A stretch of DNA of 64,000 bases, taken from the NCBI RefSeq assembly GCF_014699005.1, contig NZ_JACWZY010000003.1:343978-407977 (forward strand), written 5' to 3'. This DNA is from Spirosoma profusum (GTDB taxonomy: Bacteria > Bacteroidota > Bacteroidia > Cytophagales > Spirosomataceae). Each line of letters begins with the position of its first letter. The first letter of the stretch is position 1. The position numbers were made by a program, and so were the translations under genes. Positions 54,201-63,754 of this stretch are shown one piece after another. Below the pieces are notes generated by a model. The model was given only the letters and a program-made list of their open reading frames with translations, searched no databases and was not told the DNA's origin.

Positions 54201-57200
54201 AAGGGTTCTGATCCGCAGAGGTTTCGTTGCCAACAAACCCTCCTATGACGCCCACGCCACTCTTCAGATTAAAGCTGATCGCACGATTCGAGCCAGAAGT
54301 GGGCTTGTATAGCCCAGCGGCCACCCAAACCTCCCGTACACCAGTAGCGTTAATCATAGCCTGTAGATTAGACGAAGCATTCGTCCAACTTGAACCATCC
54401 CCTGTGCCACTGGCAATGGGCTTAACGTAGCGAGTTGCATTCACTGTCAATTCATAGGTGCTGCTAGCGGCCTTACAATCGCCACTGCTGGCCGCTTGAA
54501 CGGTAATACGGAATGAACCAGTACCACTCGATGTGGGAGTGCCGCTCAGCACGCCCGTCGAGGACAGACTTAAGCCCGGAGGCAACGTACCACTAGCCAA
54601 ACTGAAGCTGAAAGGGTCGTTGTCGCCACTAGCCGTGAAGGTCTGGCTAAAAGGAAATCCTACCGAAGCCGTAGCATTACCAGGTATGCTTACCGTCAAG
54701 CTGGTGGGGTTTCCCTGATACTCATAGGCACCCATATCTACTGTACCGCTGTTGTAGAAGCGAGGGTTGCCGGCCAGATCGGTGGTGATACCAATTAAGG
54801 CCGCGGCCGAGTTGATGCCAGCGTTGATGGCCGGGGAGCAACTGTAAAGCTGGGTTGAAGTGGTGGATATAAAGGGATTGAGGATAGTCGTTTTGTTATT
54901 TTCTCCATTAGCAATACCCGCTACGGTATTAAGTTCAGCCAGGCAATAGCGCAAGGTCGATGTTCCACCAGCCGTGTTAGCAATAGTGCTGGTACCATTG
55001 CCAAATAGCACGCAGTTGGTCAGGATGGAGCTACCGCCAAAATTGTACATTGCTCTACCGATAGAGCCCAGATTGTTCAAAAAGCTACAGTTGGTTACCA
55101 GAACAGTATTACTACTTGAATTGTATATCGCACTACCAGTAAAGCTGGCCAAATTGCCAAGGAAGCTACAGTTGGTGATGGTTGGGGTGCTGGTAGTCTC
55201 AATGAATATGGCTCCACCATTCGTAGCCGAATTGCTCTGGAAGCTACAGTTGGTCAGGATAGGCGTACTATATAATCCATTATACAATCCTCCACCATTC
55301 TCTGTCGCCGAATTATTCAGGAAACGACAGTTGATAATTTGGGGCGTGCTATACGAAACAATAGCCATCCCGCCACCTTTAATAGCTCTATTGTACTCAA
55401 AGCTACAATTGACAATGGTTGGACTGCTACGAGCAATTTGCATCCCACCCGCAGCCTCAAACGTGTCATTATAATTGGAGTTAGCCCCGGTAATGACAAA
55501 GCCATCCAGCACCGCCGTGTTGTCAACATCAAGCATGTTAAACAGACGATAACTGTTGTCGCTGCTATTTCCCACCGTGCCAATATCGCCCGAGATGGTA
55601 CTGCTGGAAGGTGATTCTGTCACCGGATTGACAGTGGGTCGCTGGGCCAGACTGGTTTCGGTGCCTACAAACCCTCCATAAATTGCTACACCATTTTTTA
55701 GCCGAAAGCTTGTGTTACGATCAGGGCCGGAAGTAGGTTTGTAGGTGCCCGAAGCTACCCAGACTTGCTGAGTACCTGTAGCATTGATCATCGCTTGTAT
55801 GTCCGAAGATGCATTGGCCCAACTGCTGCCATCTCCGCTGCCGCTGGCTATGGGCTTTACGAACCGGATTGCGTTTACTGTCAGGCTATAGACACTACTG
55901 ATCCCCACACAACCATCTACATTCTGGGCTCGAGCGGTCAGCGAATAACTCCCAAACTGAGTGGGTGTGCCACTCAGCACGCCCGTGGTGGCCAGACTCA
56001 AGCCTGGAGGCAACGTACCACTGAACACACTGAAACTGTAGGGTCCAGTGCCACCACTAGCCGTGAAACTCTGACTGAATGACTCGCCTACGAGGACGTT
56101 ATCCACACTGGGACGACTCACGGTAATTGTGGAATTACATGGCCCTATCGAAAGGCTATAGACACTACTTCCTGCCGTACATCCATTGGCACTCCTGACC
56201 TGCACGGTCAGCGAGTAACTGCCACTTTGGGCGGGTGTGCCACTCAGCACGCCCGTGGTGGCCAAAATCAAGCCGGTTGGTAACGTACCGCTGGCCACAC
56301 TGAAACTGTAGGGGCCACTACTACCACTGGTCGAGAAACTCTGACTAAAGGCTTGCCCTGCGGTGCCCGTACTGAGGGTAGGAGTACTCACCGTCAGTAC
56401 GTTGGAATTCCCCTGATGCTCATAGGCTCCCATATCGATCGTACCACCGTTGTAGAAACGGGCGTTACCGGCAAGGTCAGTGGTGATGCCGCTCAGGGTG
56501 GTAGCCGAATTGAGACCAGCGTTAATGGCTGGCGAGCAACTGTGAAGCTGAGTGGAGGTGATGGATAAAAAGGGAGTAATGGCGGTGGATAAATTAGCAC
56601 CTCCATCAGTAAAGTCTGTTATAGAGGCTTCCAGCAGGCTAAAGCGCACGGTCACACTGCTACCATTCTCGTTAGAAAAAGTGCTGGCTCCACCATTGCC
56701 AAACAGCACACAGTTTGTCAGGGTTGGATTGCTGGTATAATTATACATTCCTCTACCATTGCTAAAATCACCATCCCCATTGCTCTGGAAGCTGCAGTTT
56801 GTTAGAATAGGATTGCTGGAATAATTGGATATTGCCCCACCGCCATAGCTAGCTGAATTGCTCTGAAAGCTACAGTTGGTCAGGATTGGATTGCTAGTAG
56901 ACAGATTGGTCATTCCCCCGCCAAATTGACTACTATTGCTCTGGAAATTACAGTTGATCAGGCTCGGATTGCTATTACTTTCATTGTACATCCCTCCACC
57001 ATAGACACTGGCAGAGTTGGTCTGGAAGCTACAATTGGCTAGAATTGGATTGCTGGCATAATTGTACATCCCCCCGCCATTAGAGTTACTCGAATTGTTT
57101 ATAAAGCTACAGTTCGTGATGGTTGGACTGCTGCCCGTATTGAACATTCCACCCCCTAGATTGTGGGGTGAACTGTGCCAACTGGCATATCCATCGGCGA

Positions 57201-59379
57201 TAATAAACCCGTTCAACTCGGCGGTGTTGTCGAGCCCCAGCCCATTATAGATCACATGATAACTGTTGTCATAAGGATAGCCCACCGTGCCAATTTCGCC
57301 TGAAAGGGTGCTGCTGAAGGGCTGACCCGTCACTGGATTGATCAATGGTCGCTGACTCAGACTGGTTTCGTTGCCTACAAACCCTCCGTAGATAGCTACC
57401 CCATTCTTCATGGCAAAGCTGATGGTACGGTCGTTAGTTGAGGTAGGTTTGTAGTTACCTGCGGCTACCCAGACCTGTTGAGTACCCGTCGCATTGATCA
57501 TCGCCTGTAGGTTCGAAGATGCATTAGCCCAACTGCTGCCATCCCCCGTGCCACTGGCTACTGGCTTGACGTACCGGACTGTTTTCACCGTCAGTATGTA
57601 GGCACCACTGACCCCTACACAGCCATGCGCACTCTGGGCCTGAATGGTCAGCGGGTAGCTGCCGGCCTGAGTGGGAATGCCACTCAACACACCTGTCGAG
57701 GCCAGACTCAGGCTCGGAGGCAACGTACCACTGGCTACACTGAAGCTGTATGGACTACTGCCACCACTGGCCGAGAAACTCTGACTGAAAGAAGTTCCTA
57801 AAATAGCGGTGCTTACACTGGGAAGACTAACGGTAAGTGTGGCAATACATGGATTGACCGTTAGGCTGTAAACACCACTGACGTTCTGACAGCCATTTGC
57901 ATTCTGAACCAGCACCATCAGCGGGTAACTCCCACTCTGTGTAGGTGTGCCACTCAGCACACCTGTGGTGGACAGACTCAGGCCGGGAGGCAACGTACCA
58001 CTGGCCACGCTGTAGCTGTAAGGACTGTTGCCGCCACTAGCTACAAAATTCTGGTTGAAGACCAGCCCCGCTGTAGCCGTGCTGGTAGAGGGGCTGGTAA
58101 TATTCACCGCAACCGAAGAGCCCTGATATTCATAGGCACCCATATCTACTGTACCGCTATTGTAGAAGCGGGGATTTCCGGCCAGATCGGTAGTGATGCC
58201 ACTAAGGCCGGTGCTTATACCGGTATTGATAGCCAGCGCACAGCCGTTAAGCTGGTTGGAAGTGGTGGATGCGAAGGGTGTGAGCGTGGTCGTCTTATTA
58301 TTAGGTCCGCTGGTAAAGTTGGTCACAGAAGGCTCAAACAGACTATAGCGCATAGTCATACTGCCACTGTTCTCGTTAAAAAAGGTGTTGGCGCCACCGT
58401 TCCCAAATAGCACTACGTTGGTCAGACTGGACGTGCTTGCATTATTGTTGATGACCCCACCTTTGGCCGCCGAATTGCTCTGAAAACTACAGTTGTTCAG
58501 GCTGGGGTTGCTGGTCGTCAAATTGGCGATTGCCCCTCCACTGCTGGCTGCCGAATTGCTCTCAAAGCTACAGTTAATGAGTGTGGGACTGCTGGTTGTA
58601 TTGTGTATGGCTCCACCATTAGCGGCCAAATTGTTCAGGAAAATACAGTTGACGAATCTGGGGCTACTACCATTATTGGCAATTGCACCACCATTCGTGG
58701 TTGAATGGTTCTGGAACCGACAGTTATTCAGTACAGGATTGCTGCCACTCGCATTATACATGCCCCCCCCACTAGGCGCCAGATTAGCCTGGAAAGTACA
58801 ATTATTGATCGTTGGGCTACTGCCTGTATTGTAGATGCCGCCCCCGGCGTTGTGCGGTACGGTGGCTGCGTCGGCATTGCCCGCCGTGACGACAAAACCA
58901 TCCAGTTTCGCCGTGTTATCGAGTCCTGCCCCATTATAAACCACATGATAACTGTTATCACTGGTATTTCCATTCAGGCCAACCTCGCCCGAGAGTATGC
59001 TACCGGAGTTCTGTCCTGTTGCTGGGTTGTTGTTTGGTCGCTGGGTCAGCAGGCTTTCGTTACCGATAAAACCACCGTAGACCGCTACGTTGTTCTTCAG
59101 ACTAAAACTAATGGTTCGATCTGCACCTGTGGTGGGCTTGTAGGTACCGGCTGTTACCCATACCTCACTATTTGCGGTTGTGAGCGAATTGATGGCTCCC
59201 TGCAGATCGGACGTAGCGGTGGCCCAACTCGTTGCCGAAGCTGGGTTGGCGTTAGTGCCATTTATACTGACGTAACGCCGGTTCTGAGCCGATGCGGTCG
59301 TAACCAGGAGGGCAATGAGCAAGGGAGTCAATACCGGAATTGTCCGCAGTACCAATCGGGAAGTAGAAGTAAGGGTCAT
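51283..59379 (-). CDS. Giant modular exported protein with four beta-helix modules and Ig-like repeats
   Basis: The product is 2,698 residues from ATG 59379 with a signal peptide (ending ASAQN). Four long modules start near residues 33, 598, 1168 and 1646. Each opens like RYVKPIASGTGDGSSW, continues through SLKNGVAIYGGFVGNE and many NCSFxSNSA rungs of a right-handed beta-helix, and closes with LxGCSPAINAG, then TDLAGNPRFYNSGTVDMGAYEYQG. One or two He_PIG/Ig-like domains (SFSVASGTLPPGLSLATTGV) follow each. From about 2080 come several PKD/Ig-like repeats (LTCxQTSVTLTAGGGNTYQFSG). The end is a G8-like GNWNDASVWSCGRVP segment. It is probably a surface adhesin or polysaccharide-binding protein. 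The modules are highly similar in DNA, so recombination could change their number. Confidence 0.85.
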   Translation of the reverse strand: MTLTSTSRLVLRTIPVLTPLLIALLVTTASAQNRRYVSINGTNANPASATSWATATSDLQGAINSLTTANSEVWVTAGTYKPTTGADRTISFSLKNNVAVYGGFIGNESLLTQRPNNNPATGQNSGSILSGEVGLNGNTSDNSYHVVYNGAGLDNTAKLDGFVVTAGNADAATVPHNAGGGIYNTGSSPTINNCTFQANLAPSGGGMYNASGSNPVLNNCRFQNHSTTNGGAIANNGSSPRFVNCIFLNNLAANGGAIHNTTSSPTLINCSFESNSAASSGGAIANLTTSNPSLNNCSFQSNSAAKGGVINNNASTSSLTNVVLFGNGGANTFFNENSGSMTMRYSLFEPSVTNFTSGPNNKTTTLTPFASTTSNQLNGCALAINTGISTGLSGITTDLAGNPRFYNSGTVDMGAYEYQGSSVAVNITSPSTSTATAGLVFNQNFVASGGNSPYSYSVASGTLPPGLSLSTTGVLSGTPTQSGSYPLMVLVQNANGCQNVSGVYSLTVNPCIATLTVSLPSVSTAILGTSFSQSFSASGGSSPYSFSVASGTLPPSLSLASTGVLSGIPTQAGSYPLTIQAQSAHGCVGVSGAYILTVKTVRYVKPVASGTGDGSSWANASSNLQAMINATGTQQVWVAAGNYKPTSTNDRTISFAMKNGVAIYGGFVGNETSLSQRPLINPVTGQPFSSTLSGEIGTVGYPYDNSYHVIYNGLGLDNTAELNGFIIADGYASWHSSPHNLGGGMFNTGSSPTITNCSFINNSSNSNGGGMYNYASNPILANCSFQTNSASVYGGGMYNESNSNPSLINCNFQSNSSQFGGGMTNLSTSNPILTNCSFQSNSASYGGGAISNYSSNPILTNCSFQSNGDGDFSNGRGMYNYTSNPTLTNCVLFGNGGASTFSNENGSSVTVRFSLLEASITDFTDGGANLSTAITPFLSITSTQLHSCSPAINAGLNSATTLSGITTDLAGNARFYNGGTIDMGAYEHQGNSNVLTVSTPTLSTGTAGQAFSQSFSTSGSSGPYSFSVASGTLPTGLILATTGVLSGTPAQSGSYSLTVQVRSANGCTAGSSVYSLSIGPCNSTITVSRPSVDNVLVGESFSQSFTASGGTGPYSFSVFSGTLPPGLSLATTGVLSGTPTQFGSYSLTARAQNVDGCVGISSVYSLTVNAIRFVKPIASGSGDGSSWANASSDIQAMINATGTQQVWVASGTYKPTSGPDRNTSFRLKNGVAIYGGFVGTETSLAQRPTVNPVTESPSSSTISGDIGTVGNSSDNSYRLFNMLDVDNTAVLDGFVITGANSNYNDTFEAAGGMQIARSSPTIVNCSFEYNRAIKGGGMAIVSYSTPQIINCRFLNNSATENGGGLYNGLYSTPILTNCSFQSNSATNGGAIFIETTSTPTITNCSFLGNLASFTGSAIYNSSSNTVLVTNCSFLNNLGSIGRAMYNFGGSSILTNCVLFGNGTSTIANTAGGTSTLRYCLAELNTVAGIANGENNKTTILNPFISTTSTQLYSCSPAINAGINSAAALIGITTDLAGNPRFYNSGTVDMGAYEYQGNPTSLTVSIPGNATASVGFPFSQTFTASGDNDPFSFSLASGTLPPGLSLSSTGVLSGTPTSSGTGSFRITVQAASSGDCKAASSTYELTVNATRYVKPIASGTGDGSSWTNASSNLQAMINATGVREVWVAAGLYKPTSGSNRAISFNLKSGVGVIGGFVGNETSADQNPFFTPTTGHGGASQPASSTLSGNIGSAGSSSDNSYHVIYNGPGLDNSAYLTNFIIADGKANGASSPHNKGAGMYNDNSTPMLVNVSFENNSAVYGGGIYNTNGGYPILTICSFQSNSASLAGGAIYNYGTNPYLTNCSLQNNLAPNGGGIYNESSNPNLNNCVLFGNGGANTLYSQSGSTIDVNYSLLEGSATGYSDGGNNLTTTISPFASTTSTQLHGCSPAINTGTLRELGEGYRTDLAGNPRVYGDRVDMGAYEYQGEPASLTVSIPTISTAKVGIPFSQSFTATGDSGPYSFSLTSGTLPEGLALASTGALTGMPTQAGSYSLTVQTQSTNGCTSVSDVYSLSVNPTDPISGFEASPASVCLGGVYALTAVIGNVTGEYAYTLTNGAMSTAGTSSNLTFSQSLTATEPGNQTFTLIITNNEQTTTAIASLVVNATPIATLSASGTLTCTQTSVTLTADGGNTYQFSGPGVLNQSANGAVINVAGTYSVTVTSASGCSATSSTTVFSRTEAPTATLSTSNTLTCAQTSVTLTAGGGATYQFSGLGILSQSGNVAIVNVAGIYSVTATAPNGCSASQTTTVFANLEAPTATLTASGTLTCSQTSVTLTAGGGNTYQFSGPGVVSQSDNVAVVNVAGTYSVTVIGANGCSASQTALVHSNSTIPTLSIQVSSTALTCANSSLSLTAIGTGTYHWSTGTTTSMISATSAGTYSVTLTGANGCMATTSVQIFQDNTPPTLSIAPLTGTVLSCATSSVSLSAVGNGTYRWSTGATTSSISVSVVGTYSVTLTAENGCTASASTSVTYQNCPPTVVNVIPPQSATLGSTFSYTIPANTFTDAETPNSLTLSVMGLPAGLSFVSPRTITGMVSTTVGSPFSVTVIASDPGGLSVRTNFQLNVIVAGGCSSMYTVKAGNWNDASVWSCGRVPIATDAVQVNHVVNLSGSYQAQALRVKYGAGGRLSFNATSRLKLGMP

Positions 59380-59700
59380 AGGGTATAGAGTTAGTTCATG
59401 GAGTTGGTATGAACATAGCAAGTTGTCCTATCACCAATAGGCTGAATATTAGGCCGCCACTGGCTAATAGAGAGGCACGTCGTAAAAGCAGGATAAAGCA
59501 GGGAGGTAGCCGAAAGCCAGGCTACGGAATTTCTATGGGATGGGCCTTTAACTGGGCGGTAAAAGAATGTTTTTTATCGACAAAGTCCTAAAAACGGGTG
59601 TAGACAAAGTGTGTACACCCGTTGTAATGATTTGATAATCAGGAAAATAATTTTTATACCAACTAGTTAATTTGGTAGTGCTGTTGTTACTTCTTTAGGC
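59380..59700 (-). terminator. Intergenic region with the terminator of the 7TM sensor gene
   Basis: ACGGGTGTA (59594-59602) pairs with TACACCCGT (59614-59622). On the minus strand this gives a nine-base stem followed by TTTTT, about 80 bases after the sensor stop. The rest of this 321-base gap, leading to the giant gene, shows no clear promoter or gene. Confidence 0.7.
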
Positions 59701-61485
59701 TTAATTGTCAAGGTCAACAACGTGGAGTGATGGAGAGAGTGCCATTTTTTTAGTTAATCGAGTCTTGGCACGACGCACGCTGGCAGGGTCTATGTTGAGC
59801 AGAGCGGCAATTTCTTTAGTCGACAAATTGAGGTGAAGGTAGGCATAGAGCCGAATCTCGTAGCTGGTCAATTGGGGATGGCTTGCCTGTAAATTGTCGA
59901 AAAAATGAGGATGTACCTGTTCAAAATGCAGCTTGAATTTTCCCCAGTCCTTATCTACATACAGATTATTTTTCAGGATGGCCTCGATGGTATGTAAGCC
60001 CTTGGGTTTGAGGCTCGGATTGAGTTTAGCCAATTTTTCTACCTGCTCCTGTAACTCGGCCAGCAATTCATTTTTCTGAACCATATGCAACGTAGTGGCA
60101 GCCAATTCCCGCTGATTGGATTCCAGATTTTGCTCCAGCAACTGGATGTTTGCACTAATTTTTTGCTTCTCCGCTTCCGTAAGTTGCTGACAGAGTTCGC
60201 TTTCCCGTAAATCGGCTGTCAATTGCTGCGATTTTATAGCTTCCGCATTTAAAGCCTGCTGAATCGATTTGGTACGGGCCACAATAGCAATGGAAAAACC
60301 GAGCGCCTGCGCTATAACCGCCAGATCTGGAAGCCATAAATTATCCGTACTCGTATAGCTGATCAGAAGATGAAATAACGGAATCGCCAGTACAAAGACC
60401 AACGGAAACAGGTTGGCGAGCAAAAACGGTGTAGCAGCGGGGAGCTTTCGTCGGTAGCCCGTCAGGCAAGTTGCCAGCGTAAGGCCAATTAGAAATAATA
60501 CGTAAAGATTGTCATAGGCCAGGGTGTAATATTCCAGATCGAACAGTACAATGTTGATTCCAGCTACTATAACGCTGAGCGCCAGATAGCCACAAAGACC
60601 ATATCGTAAGAGTCGATCCAGTTTTGGCAACGACTGGGCTGTATTCAGGTAAGAACGAGTCAGTTGTACAAATCCAAAGAGAATAAACCCGATTCCTGCG
60701 TGCATCAGCAGGACATTTAAATTGTAATAGTGAACGGTATGGCCTAAATGTAGTCCGCCATCGGTATGTAAACTGAAATTAAAGACCGGCGTAGAAAATA
60801 AGACCGAGAAATACCCCCAGTGACCGGTCAGATAAATCATGCCCCCTAATTGTATGATCAGGTAATAGAAAACAGCTTTATCCTTGAAGCTGACATAGAC
60901 ATACAAATTATTGAGGAAGAACAGTACAACAACCAGCAGGCCAATCACCCAGGCCATCCATACGGTTTGGTCGCGCTGTAGGCTAATAATCTCTTTTCGG
61001 AGCAGGATAGTTGGTTTAAAAGTGTGATCGGCCTGACTAAATCCATCGATGGATACCTTGACATACAACGTACTGACTGTTTTTGCCGGGAGTGAACAAG
61101 GCAGTCTTCCCCAGCCCCTTACCCTTTCCTGTAGTTGAGCGCCGGCCTGTGTGCTAATCCATTTTTTGGTGCTGGCATCAACGTAATAGAGAGTGTTATT
61201 GACGTCCGGCTCGACGATAAGGTGGTAAGGTTCAGCGTAGTCGAATGGATTGGTAATAGTCAGTTTAAGCCAGTATTGGGTAGCCTGATGCGGTTGCAAA
61301 AGGTCATTGGCTACGAACTGGATGGACGTATCGGTCAGGATCTGTTCAAACGTATAGTTGCGGTCGGGCGCTAGTTCATAGGCGCTTACGTGTACTGAAG
61401 CGCTATCCGTAAGCACCGTAGGCAACTGCGTGAATGCAGAAACAGGCAGCAATAGCAACGTAACGAAAAGAAGCGACCTGATCAA
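59701..61485 (-). CDS. 7TM-DISM sensor with coiled coil and LuxR-type HTH
   Basis: The 594-residue product has a signal peptide (ending AFTQ), then a beta-rich extracellular 7TMR-DISM domain (about 30-180, with YWLKLTITNPFDY). Seven membrane helices follow (about 190-405), then a coiled coil (about 410-495, rich in Gln/Glu/Leu). The C-terminal LuxR/GerE-like HTH has LTSYEIRLYAYLHLNLSTKEIAALLNIDPASVRRAKTRL at about 545-583. It appears to be a one-component regulator that senses a ligand outside the inner membrane and binds DNA directly. No kinase domain is present. A broken TPR-like gene is divergent from it. Confidence 0.87.
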   Translation of the reverse strand: MIRSLLFVTLLLLPVSAFTQLPTVLTDSASVHVSAYELAPDRNYTFEQILTDTSIQFVANDLLQPHQATQYWLKLTITNPFDYAEPYHLIVEPDVNNTLYYVDASTKKWISTQAGAQLQERVRGWGRLPCSLPAKTVSTLYVKVSIDGFSQADHTFKPTILLRKEIISLQRDQTVWMAWVIGLLVVVLFFLNNLYVYVSFKDKAVFYYLIIQLGGMIYLTGHWGYFSVLFSTPVFNFSLHTDGGLHLGHTVHYYNLNVLLMHAGIGFILFGFVQLTRSYLNTAQSLPKLDRLLRYGLCGYLALSVIVAGINIVLFDLEYYTLAYDNLYVLFLIGLTLATCLTGYRRKLPAATPFLLANLFPLVFVLAIPLFHLLISYTSTDNLWLPDLAVIAQALGFSIAIVARTKSIQQALNAEAIKSQQLTADLRESELCQQLTEAEKQKISANIQLLEQNLESNQRELAATTLHMVQKNELLAELQEQVEKLAKLNPSLKPKGLHTIEAILKNNLYVDKDWGKFKLHFEQVHPHFFDNLQASHPQLTSYEIRLYAYLHLNLSTKEIAALLNIDPASVRRAKTRLTKKMALSPSLHVVDLDN

Positions 61486-61542
61486 TGGACAGATTACTGG
61501 TTAAAATTGGTATTCAGTGAGTTATAGCAAAATGCTCGCCAA

Positions 61543-61945
61543 ATGCTACGTAGTAGATGGTTGATCTTGCTAGTTTGTCTACTGGCCTGTTTTAGTGCGA
61601 ATGCCGATCACTTTTTGCAACAGATTCAAAAGGCGACCCCATCCCGACGTATCATTATCCTGCTGAACTACTTCGATACGTGTACTGTGGTAACAAAAAA
61701 TCAGAAACAGGCTTTTGCCGTTCTTAAGCAGCTCGATGACATCGGCCGAACGTATCAGGATGAGCAGCTACGTCGGTATGCCCGGTTTATTGGTGATACG
61801 TATGCTAAAAACAGCGGATCGAGCAATACGCAGAAATAAACGCTTTCAGAAAATCGGCTATCAGAACATTCCCGAAATAAGCTGGTATCTGTACGAGCTA
61901 GGTTTCAATGAGTATTATTTTACACGACCGAATATTGGCAGTTAA
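61543..61945 (+). pseudogene. Truncated, frameshifted remnant of an exported TPR-like protein
   Basis: From ATG 61543 a signal peptide (LLVCLLACFSANA) and a helical region (QKQAFAVLKQLDDIGRTYQDEQLRRYARFIGDTYAKN) run to TAA at 61837-61839. The continuation QKIGYQNIPEISWYLYELGFNEYYF appears in the next frame until 61945. Together they resemble the start of the TPR-bearing sensor proteins common in Bacteroidota, cut off after about 130 residues. The following 158 bases show no coding sequence I recognise. The first frame alone could still make a 98-residue protein. Confidence 0.6.
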
Positions 61946-62104
61946 CTACCGGTTTTAAAGCCAAATCTGGTAAATATTAAGTCACCGTTCTGCCTCCCTT
62001 CGGCAATATTATTTTCGGTTATTCAAAGTAAGCACATCGAAGTAGTTAGTCATTTCCGTTACCTAAAACTTTGTTTCACTAATCTTCCAATCTCCCAAAA
62101 TTGT

Positions 62105-63070
62105 ATGAAAACGATTTGGAACGTATCACTTTGTGCCCTCATTACGCTGTCTGGCATTAGCTCCTGTAATCAAAGTACGGTGGTGTCTGAAGCCATAAAC
62201 CCTAGTGGCGCCCGCATTAGCCAAGCGCAGGATAACCTGCCTACTGTCCAGCAGATTAGACAGTCTTTTGATCTAGGCTATGATACAACAACCATTGTCC
62301 CAAAAATGGATGTATTTAAAACAGAGGTGCGAAATGTTTGGACGGGAACGGCTTCCATTCCGGTTCAGATCTATTATCCGAATAACAAAAAAAACCTGCC
62401 GATCATTTACTATATGCACGGTGGTGCCTTTGTCTGGTCACCCGGGATTGACATGCATATATCACGGCTATTATGTAATCGTACGGAGTCGGTAGTTGTC
62501 TCCATTGATTACCGATTAGCCCCTGAACATCCTTTTCCAGCTACGGTTAACGAATGTTTTGCAGTCTGGAATTGGGTTGATCAACAGGCTGAAAATCTTC
62601 ATGGTAATCGTAAAAAAGTTATCCTGGTAGGCGACAGTGGCGGTGGGAATTATCTGGGGGCCATACTGTATAAACAAAAGTCCAATAAGCTCAAGCCATT
62701 AGCGTGTGTGTATGTTAATCCAGCACCCGATCTGCGCCCAACGGCTCCAGGTATCGCTCCGTATGAACTGATGAGAAGCTGGTATTTAAATAATGCTAAC
62801 CCGAACGACCCACTAGCCTCTCCACTTCTGACGCCTTCCTTTAAACACTATCCTCAGAGCTTAATCCTGGTTAGTGAGATTGACGGCCTTAAAGCTCAAG
62901 GGGTGATGTTAGCTGATAAATTGAAAAATGCAGGTGTCGACACCCAATTATTTGAATTAAAGGGGTTAGATCATTTAGGGTTTTACTGGTGTAATACCAA
63001 TCCAATCGCGAAGCCAGCCATAGATAAAGTCGTCAGCTACATTAATACAGTCAAGACAAAAAAAGATTGA
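62105..63070 (+). CDS. Lipoprotein esterase of the hormone-sensitive-lipase family
   Basis: The 321-residue product has a lipoprotein signal (SGISSCNQS, lipidated Cys21). The alpha/beta hydrolase fold shows the oxyanion motif HGGA at 105-108, DYRLAPEHPFPA at 135-146, the nucleophile Ser178 in GDSGGG, a likely acid at Asp260 in SEIDGLK and the catalytic His290 in LDHLGF. This is the HSL (family IV) carboxylesterase pattern, probably cleaving short-chain esters at the cell envelope. Base use is AT-richer than the left of the window, and only one ACGTA/TACGT word lies within it. Confidence 0.88.
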   Translation: MKTIWNVSLCALITLSGISSCNQSTVVSEAINPSGARISQAQDNLPTVQQIRQSFDLGYDTTTIVPKMDVFKTEVRNVWTGTASIPVQIYYPNNKKNLPIIYYMHGGAFVWSPGIDMHISRLLCNRTESVVVSIDYRLAPEHPFPATVNECFAVWNWVDQQAENLHGNRKKVILVGDSGGGNYLGAILYKQKSNKLKPLACVYVNPAPDLRPTAPGIAPYELMRSWYLNNANPNDPLASPLLTPSFKHYPQSLILVSEIDGLKAQGVMLADKLKNAGVDTQLFELKGLDHLGFYWCNTNPIAKPAIDKVVSYINTVKTKKD

Positions 63071-63134
63071 TGCCTTGATTTGGCTCAGTTTGCAAAGAAA
63101 TTTCGTGATACGTGAGCGTGTTCAACGAAGAGTG

Positions 63135-63338
63135 TTACGACTCGATATCATCCAATTGAAACAAAACTTCGACCGTCGTATCGAAAACTTTAGCCATCCG
63201 TAAGGCAAGGACAGTAGATGGGATAAATTTCCCGGTTTCAATAGAGTTTAGCCCCTGCCGTGAAATGCCGATGTGTTTGGCCAGGTCGGCCTGTGTCCAG
63301 TTTTTCTTAGCTCGTTCCACTTTAATCGTGTTTTTCAT
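63135..63338 (-). CDS. XRE-family helix-turn-helix regulator
   Basis: The 67-residue product from ATG 63338 is a compact Cro/cI-type HTH: KVERAKKNWTQADLAKHIGISRQGLNSIETGKFIPSTVLALRMAKVF, ending with EVLFQLDD. Its ATG overlaps the stop of the upstream membrane-protein gene (ATGA), so translation is probably coupled. Such short regulators paired with a small membrane protein are widespread. A perfect 28-base palindrome at the operon promoter is its likely binding site. Confidence 0.92.
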   Translation of the reverse strand: MKNTIKVERAKKNWTQADLAKHIGISRQGLNSIETGKFIPSTVLALRMAKVFDTTVEVLFQLDDIES

Positions 63339-63730
63339 ACTCCGTACTTTTTTTTCGAAATGAGCCAGCCAATAAAGTAAAAGCCCCAACAATAGCCCAA
63401 CAGTTGGCCATAGCCAAAGAAGTCGGAGTTTGATATATCACACAGGCTAAGCAAAAACAATAGCATTATCAACATAGCTGTCATCGAAAAACCGATAATA
63501 ACGGCTTCGAATTGCACCCGTTGCTTCACTTCGTCCAATACCGAAAAGTCTTTAATGTATTTAAAAATAAAAATGGCGAAGGTAATAATTGGCACTATCG
63601 CAATAAATATCGAAACCGGCTGGTCAACTACACCATGTTTTAACAGCCATGTTGCTGGCAAATAGGTGGCTGCATGCAGGAGGGCGAAGATAACAGATTG
63701 GAAGTTTGCGGTTTTTTTAGATTGTTCCAT
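63335..63730 (-). CDS. Small four-helix membrane protein paired with an HTH regulator
   Basis: The product is 131 residues from ATG 63730. It has four hydrophobic helices (VIFALLHAATYLPATWLL; IFIAIVPIITFAIFIFKYI; AVIIGFSMTAMLIMLLFLLSL; LLGYCWGFYFIGWLI) and a basic C-terminal KKKYGV. I do not recognise a functional family. It is translated first in a two-gene operon with the XRE regulator, overlapping by four bases, under a good Bacteroidota promoter. Confidence 0.8.
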   Translation of the reverse strand: MEQSKKTANFQSVIFALLHAATYLPATWLLKHGVVDQPVSIFIAIVPIITFAIFIFKYIKDFSVLDEVKQRVQFEAVIIGFSMTAMLIMLLFLLSLCDISNSDFFGYGQLLGYCWGFYFIGWLISKKKYGV

Positions 63731-63754
63731 GATGTTTAGTTCTTTAGTTTCTTG

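Noticed and set aside
53700..58800. Regularly repeated short motifs that could suggest a CRISPR-like array
   Set aside because: The motifs are in frame within a long coding sequence (NCSFxSNSA beta-helix rungs), have irregular spacing and no spacers.
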